From contig JACETJ010000049.1 in assembly GCA_013911345.1 (NCBI GenBank), forward strand, positions 1-8,438: 8,438 bases of DNA. Reading direction: 5' to 3'. The translations under genes were made by a program, and so were the position numbers. The number at the start of each line of letters is the position of its first letter. Position 1 is the stretch's first letter. Under the pieces are notes generated by a model. That model was not told where the DNA came from, made no database searches, and saw only the letters and a list, made by a program, of their open reading frames with translations. This DNA is from Congregibacter sp. Its GTDB lineage: Bacteria; Pseudomonadota; Gammaproteobacteria; Pseudomonadales; Halieaceae. Shown here in pieces: positions 6,156 through 8,438 of this stretch.

Positions 6156-7553
6156 ATGCACGTGCGTTTCCGCTCCTGCAGCTTTGGACTGCTGCTGACC
6201 CTAGCGACCTGCTTACCCGCCATAGCGGAGGAAGCGGCCACGGACTCGGCTCAAGCTCCGCAGGGCGCGGATCCCCACAGCGCTACGGAGGACGCACATG
6301 AACCTGCCACCCAATCACTGCCCTTGGAAGACCTGCAGATGTTTGCCGATGTGTTCAATCAGATCCGGCAAGGCTATGTCGAATCTGTGCCCGACAGCGA
6401 GCTGTTCGAACTCGCTGTTCAGGGAATGCTGTCTGGGCTAGACCCACACTCGGTCTTTCTAAAGGAGAGGGCTTACGACTCTCTGCAAGAGACCACCCAA
6501 GGAGAGTTCAGCGGCATCGGCATCGAGATCGGGCAGGACCGCGGCTACATCACCATCATCGCCCCGATCGACGGATCACCCGCCGAGGCAGCGGGCCTCG
6601 AAGCGGGCGATGTCATTCTAAAAATCGACGGTGAATCCATTCGCGACCTTCCTGTGAACAAGTCAGTCGAATTGATGCGCGGCCCCACCGGTTCAGAAGT
6701 CTTGCTCAGCATTGGTCGCCGAGGAACGGCTGATCCCTTCGATGTCACGGTGGTGCGCGACATTATCAAAGTGCCCAGCGTGCGCAGCCGGGAGCTCATG
6801 GAGGGCTATCTCTGGCTGCGGGCATCCCAGTTCCAGAGAGATACCGGTCTGGAGGCCGTCGCCACATTGGCGAAAGCCCAGGTCGAGGGCCCTTTAAAGG
6901 GTGTTGTCATTGACCTGCGTAACAACCCGGGCGGCGTGCTGGGTGCCAGTGTCGACATGGCGGGCGCTGTGCTGGATGGCGGCTTGGTGGTTTACACCGA
7001 AGGCCGTCACCCTCAGGCCGCAGACCAGTATGAAGCGGCGGCCGGTGACATGCTGAACGGCGCGCCGATTGTAGTGCTGATCAACGGCGGCTCTGCCAGC
7101 GCATCGGAAATTGTCGCGGGTGCACTGCAAGATCGTCGGCGCGCGGTCATCATGGGCACCAGGAGTTTCGGCAAAGGCTCGGTGCAAACCATATTGCCCG
7201 TCAATGACACCCGCGCCGTCAAGCTCACCACCGCGCTCTACTACACCCCCAATGGTCGCTCGATTCAGGCGGAAGGCATCGTGCCCGATATCGTAGTGGA
7301 GCGCGCTGAGGTGACCAGCGTTGAGTCAAACCGACGCACCAAAGAGGCGGACCTGCAGGGGAGTCTGAGTGGTGATGGGGATGCCGTAGATGCGCAATCG
7401 GAGAGTGAGGCGCTGACGGAGTTACGCAATTCTGATAATCAGCTTTACGAGGCGCTGACACTCCTGCGCGGCATCAATTTGCTGACGCCCGAGGCGCCAC
7501 CCGAAGCACCTGAGGCAGAGGACCCGACCACAGTGGCGCTCGGCGCACCCTGA
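6156..7553 (+). CDS. ctpA: Periplasmic C-terminal processing protease, S41 family (CtpA)
   Basis: Serine protease of the tail-specific S41A family, exported to the periplasm. In P. aeruginosa CtpA, encoded at the matching place beside envC, degrades peptidoglycan cross-link hydrolases with the lipoprotein partner LbcA; substrates here are inferred, not shown. The 465-aa product has a signal peptide with a likely cleavage after A22-I-A24, an acidic linker, a helical stretch (about 55-105) containing GMLSGLDPHS, a PDZ domain (about 115-195, GIGIEIG to AGDVILKIDG), and the peptidase core with DLRNNPGG. The catalytic Ser-Lys dyad is S315 in GSASASE and K340 in FGKGSVQT, exactly 25 residues apart as in the family, with Q344 four further on. 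The C-terminal 85 residues are acidic and Pro-rich, of unknown role. The ATG at 6156 has AGGA 7 nt upstream. It lies 67 bp after envC and may be read through from gpmI. Confidence 0.95.
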   Translation: MHVRFRSCSFGLLLTLATCLPAIAEEAATDSAQAPQGADPHSATEDAHEPATQSLPLEDLQMFADVFNQIRQGYVESVPDSELFELAVQGMLSGLDPHSVFLKERAYDSLQETTQGEFSGIGIEIGQDRGYITIIAPIDGSPAEAAGLEAGDVILKIDGESIRDLPVNKSVELMRGPTGSEVLLSIGRRGTADPFDVTVVRDIIKVPSVRSRELMEGYLWLRASQFQRDTGLEAVATLAKAQVEGPLKGVVIDLRNNPGGVLGASVDMAGAVLDGGLVVYTEGRHPQAADQYEAAAGDMLNGAPIVVLINGGSASASEIVAGALQDRRRAVIMGTRSFGKGSVQTILPVNDTRAVKLTTALYYTPNGRSIQAEGIVPDIVVERAEVTSVESNRRTKEADLQGSLSGDGDAVDAQSESEALTELRNSDNQLYEALTLLRGINLLTPEAPPEAPEAEDPTTVALGAP

Positions 7554-7554
7554 C

Positions 7555-7617
7555 GCAACCGGCGAGCACGGACTTTTAATTTCTAAGCTCCGTGACAGCG
7601 CATCATCGAAAGGTTGC
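7555..7617. terminator. Nested hairpin between convergent ctpA and hisF
   Basis: In the 70-bp gap, CACGGA-CTT (7567-7575) pairs with AAG-c-TCCGTG (7585-7594) with one bulged C, around a 9-base AT-rich loop. An outer pair, GCAACC (7555-7560) with GGTTGC (7612-7617), encloses it. The symmetry and the position after both stop codons suggest a 3'-end structure serving both strands. Neither strand shows a T-run after the stem, so termination would be weak or Rho-assisted. Confidence 0.4.
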
Positions 7618-7623
7618 CCGCTA

Positions 7624-8397
7624 TCACACCCGCATCGTGATGCCCTGATCGGCCATGAATGCCTTGGCCTCGCCCACCGTGTACTCACCGAAATGAAAGA
7701 TGCTGGCAGCCAGCACGGCATCAGCGCCCCCTTCGGTCACGCCATCGGCCAGGTGCTGAAGCGTTCCCACGCCGCCTGAGGCGATCACGGGAATGTCGAC
7801 CGCGTCGGTAATCGCGCGAGTAATGACCAGTTCAAAACCATCGCGGGTACCGTCACGATCCATGCTGGTGAGTAACAGTTCGCCGGCACCCAGCTCTGCC
7901 ATTTTCGTGGCCCACCCCACCGCCTCAATCCCAGTGGGCTTGCGACCTCCGTGGGTAAAGAGCTCATAGCGCGGTGCATCATCAGGTGCCGAGACCCGCT
8001 TCACGTCGATCGCCACCACAATGCATTGCGACCCGAATCGCGCCGCCGCATCACGCACCAGCTCGGGCTCGTGGATCGCTGCGGTATTGATGCTCACTTT
8101 ATCGGCACCGGCATTGAGCATGGTGCGAATGTCCTGCAACGAGCGGATACCGCCGCCCACTGTCAGTGGGATAAACACCTCGCGGGCAATCTGTTCCACG
8201 GTGTGAACTGTCGTGTCGCGCTCTTCATGACTCGCGGTAATGTCGAGGAAGGTGATCTCATCAGCGCCCTCTTCGTTATAGCGCCGCGCAATTTCCACCG
8301 GGTCACCGGCGTCACGAATACCGACAAAATTGACGCCCTTCACCACCCGGCCCTGATCGACGTCGAGACAGGGGATAATGCGTTTGGCGAGCGCCAT
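7624..8397 (-). CDS. hisF: Imidazole glycerol phosphate synthase, cyclase subunit HisF
   Basis: Cyclase half of the HisFH complex in histidine biosynthesis: using ammonia channelled from the HisH glutaminase it converts PRFAR to imidazole-glycerol phosphate and AICAR, the latter feeding purine synthesis. The 257-aa product has the usual length of this (beta/alpha)8 barrel. It shows the N-terminal RIIPCLDV with catalytic D12, VKGVNF, LDITAS, the phosphate-binding [13 protein letters not shown], the second catalytic aspartate D131 in [18 protein letters not shown], and the second phosphate site ASGGVGT. The ATG at 8397 shares its A with the TGA of the upstream gene, and a G-rich run (plus-strand 8404-8409) precedes it, so translation is coupled. 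Two in-frame stops (TGA, TAG) end the gene. The strand is opposite to ctpA, with the two genes converging. Confidence 0.98.
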   Translation of the reverse strand: MALAKRIIPCLDVDQGRVVKGVNFVGIRDAGDPVEIARRYNEEGADEITFLDITASHEERDTTVHTVEQIAREVFIPLTVGGGIRSLQDIRTMLNAGADKVSINTAAIHEPELVRDAAARFGSQCIVVAIDVKRVSAPDDAPRYELFTHGGRKPTGIEAVGWATKMAELGAGELLLTSMDRDGTRDGFELVITRAITDAVDIPVIASGGVGTLQHLADGVTEGGADAVLAASIFHFGEYTVGEAKAFMADQGITMRV

Positions 8398-8438
8398 CAG
8401 TCGCCCCCCAAAAAGGCATCGACCATGCGCTGAGCCGC
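8397..8438 (-). CDS. 3' end of the gene upstream of hisF, probably hisA
   Basis: Thirteen codons and a TGA (8399-8397) are visible, reading [13 protein letters not shown], in a frame that runs out of the window. The stop overlaps the hisF start by one base. The gene order hisA-hisF is nearly universal in gammaproteobacterial his operons, and a helical ending of this kind fits a HisA C-terminus (phosphoribosylformimino isomerase, the step that makes the HisF substrate). Thirteen residues are too few to prove identity, so no symbol is given. Confidence 0.5.
   Translation of the reverse strand, partial: AAQRMVDAFLGGD

Noticed and set aside
7951..8433. 160-codon plus-strand reading frame opposite hisF
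   Set aside because: It lies entirely antisense to a fully conserved hisF and the end of its upstream gene; its composition (many Arg, His and Cys) is what the reverse strand of GC-rich coding DNA gives.

Overview
The window is a chromosomal housekeeping segment with the coding density, high GC content and gene set of a gammaproteobacterium. The order ntrB-ntrC / secB-grxC-rhodanese / gpmI-envC-ctpA / hisF-hisA is, from memory, the arrangement of the Pseudomonas aeruginosa PA5124-PA5141 neighbourhood. E. coli keeps part of it (yibN-grxC-secB beside gpmM-envC). The moderate protein divergence and the gene losses relative to Pseudomonas suggest another, possibly marine, gammaproteobacterial lineage such as the Halieaceae/OM60 group; that placement is inference only.

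Layout. Positions 1-1758 (+) carry the 3' end of the nitrogen sensor kinase gene ntrB and the complete sigma54 activator gene ntrC. Converging on them from the right is a minus-strand operon read in the order rhodanese (yibN-like), grxC, secB (3013 down to 1775). Positions 3014-3365 are the only long gene-free stretch, a divergent regulatory region with a candidate gpmI promoter and a 9-bp inverted repeat. Positions 3366-7553 (+) hold gpmI (phosphoglycerate mutase), envC (activator of division amidases) and ctpA (periplasmic S41 protease). Facing these on the minus strand are hisF (8397-7624) and the last 13 codons of the gene upstream of it, probably hisA.

How the genes work together. NtrB and NtrC form a two-component nitrogen control pair. 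SecB (export chaperone), GrxC (thiol reductant) and the membrane-anchored rhodanese share a transcript, with the rhodanese and grxC reading frames overlapping as ATGA. EnvC and CtpA are both predicted to be exported and to act on cell-wall hydrolysis, EnvC by activating amidases and CtpA by proteolysis. GpmI is glycolytic and appears to be the promoter-proximal gene of their transcription unit. HisF makes imidazole-glycerol phosphate in histidine biosynthesis.

I found no tRNA or rRNA gene, insertion sequence, CRISPR array, phage gene or toxin-antitoxin pair, and no candidate for an undescribed system. The points worth a second look are small: overlapping inverted repeats before ctpA, a dyad between the divergent operons, weak ribosome-binding sites at gpmI and envC, and genes absent relative to the Pseudomonas order.
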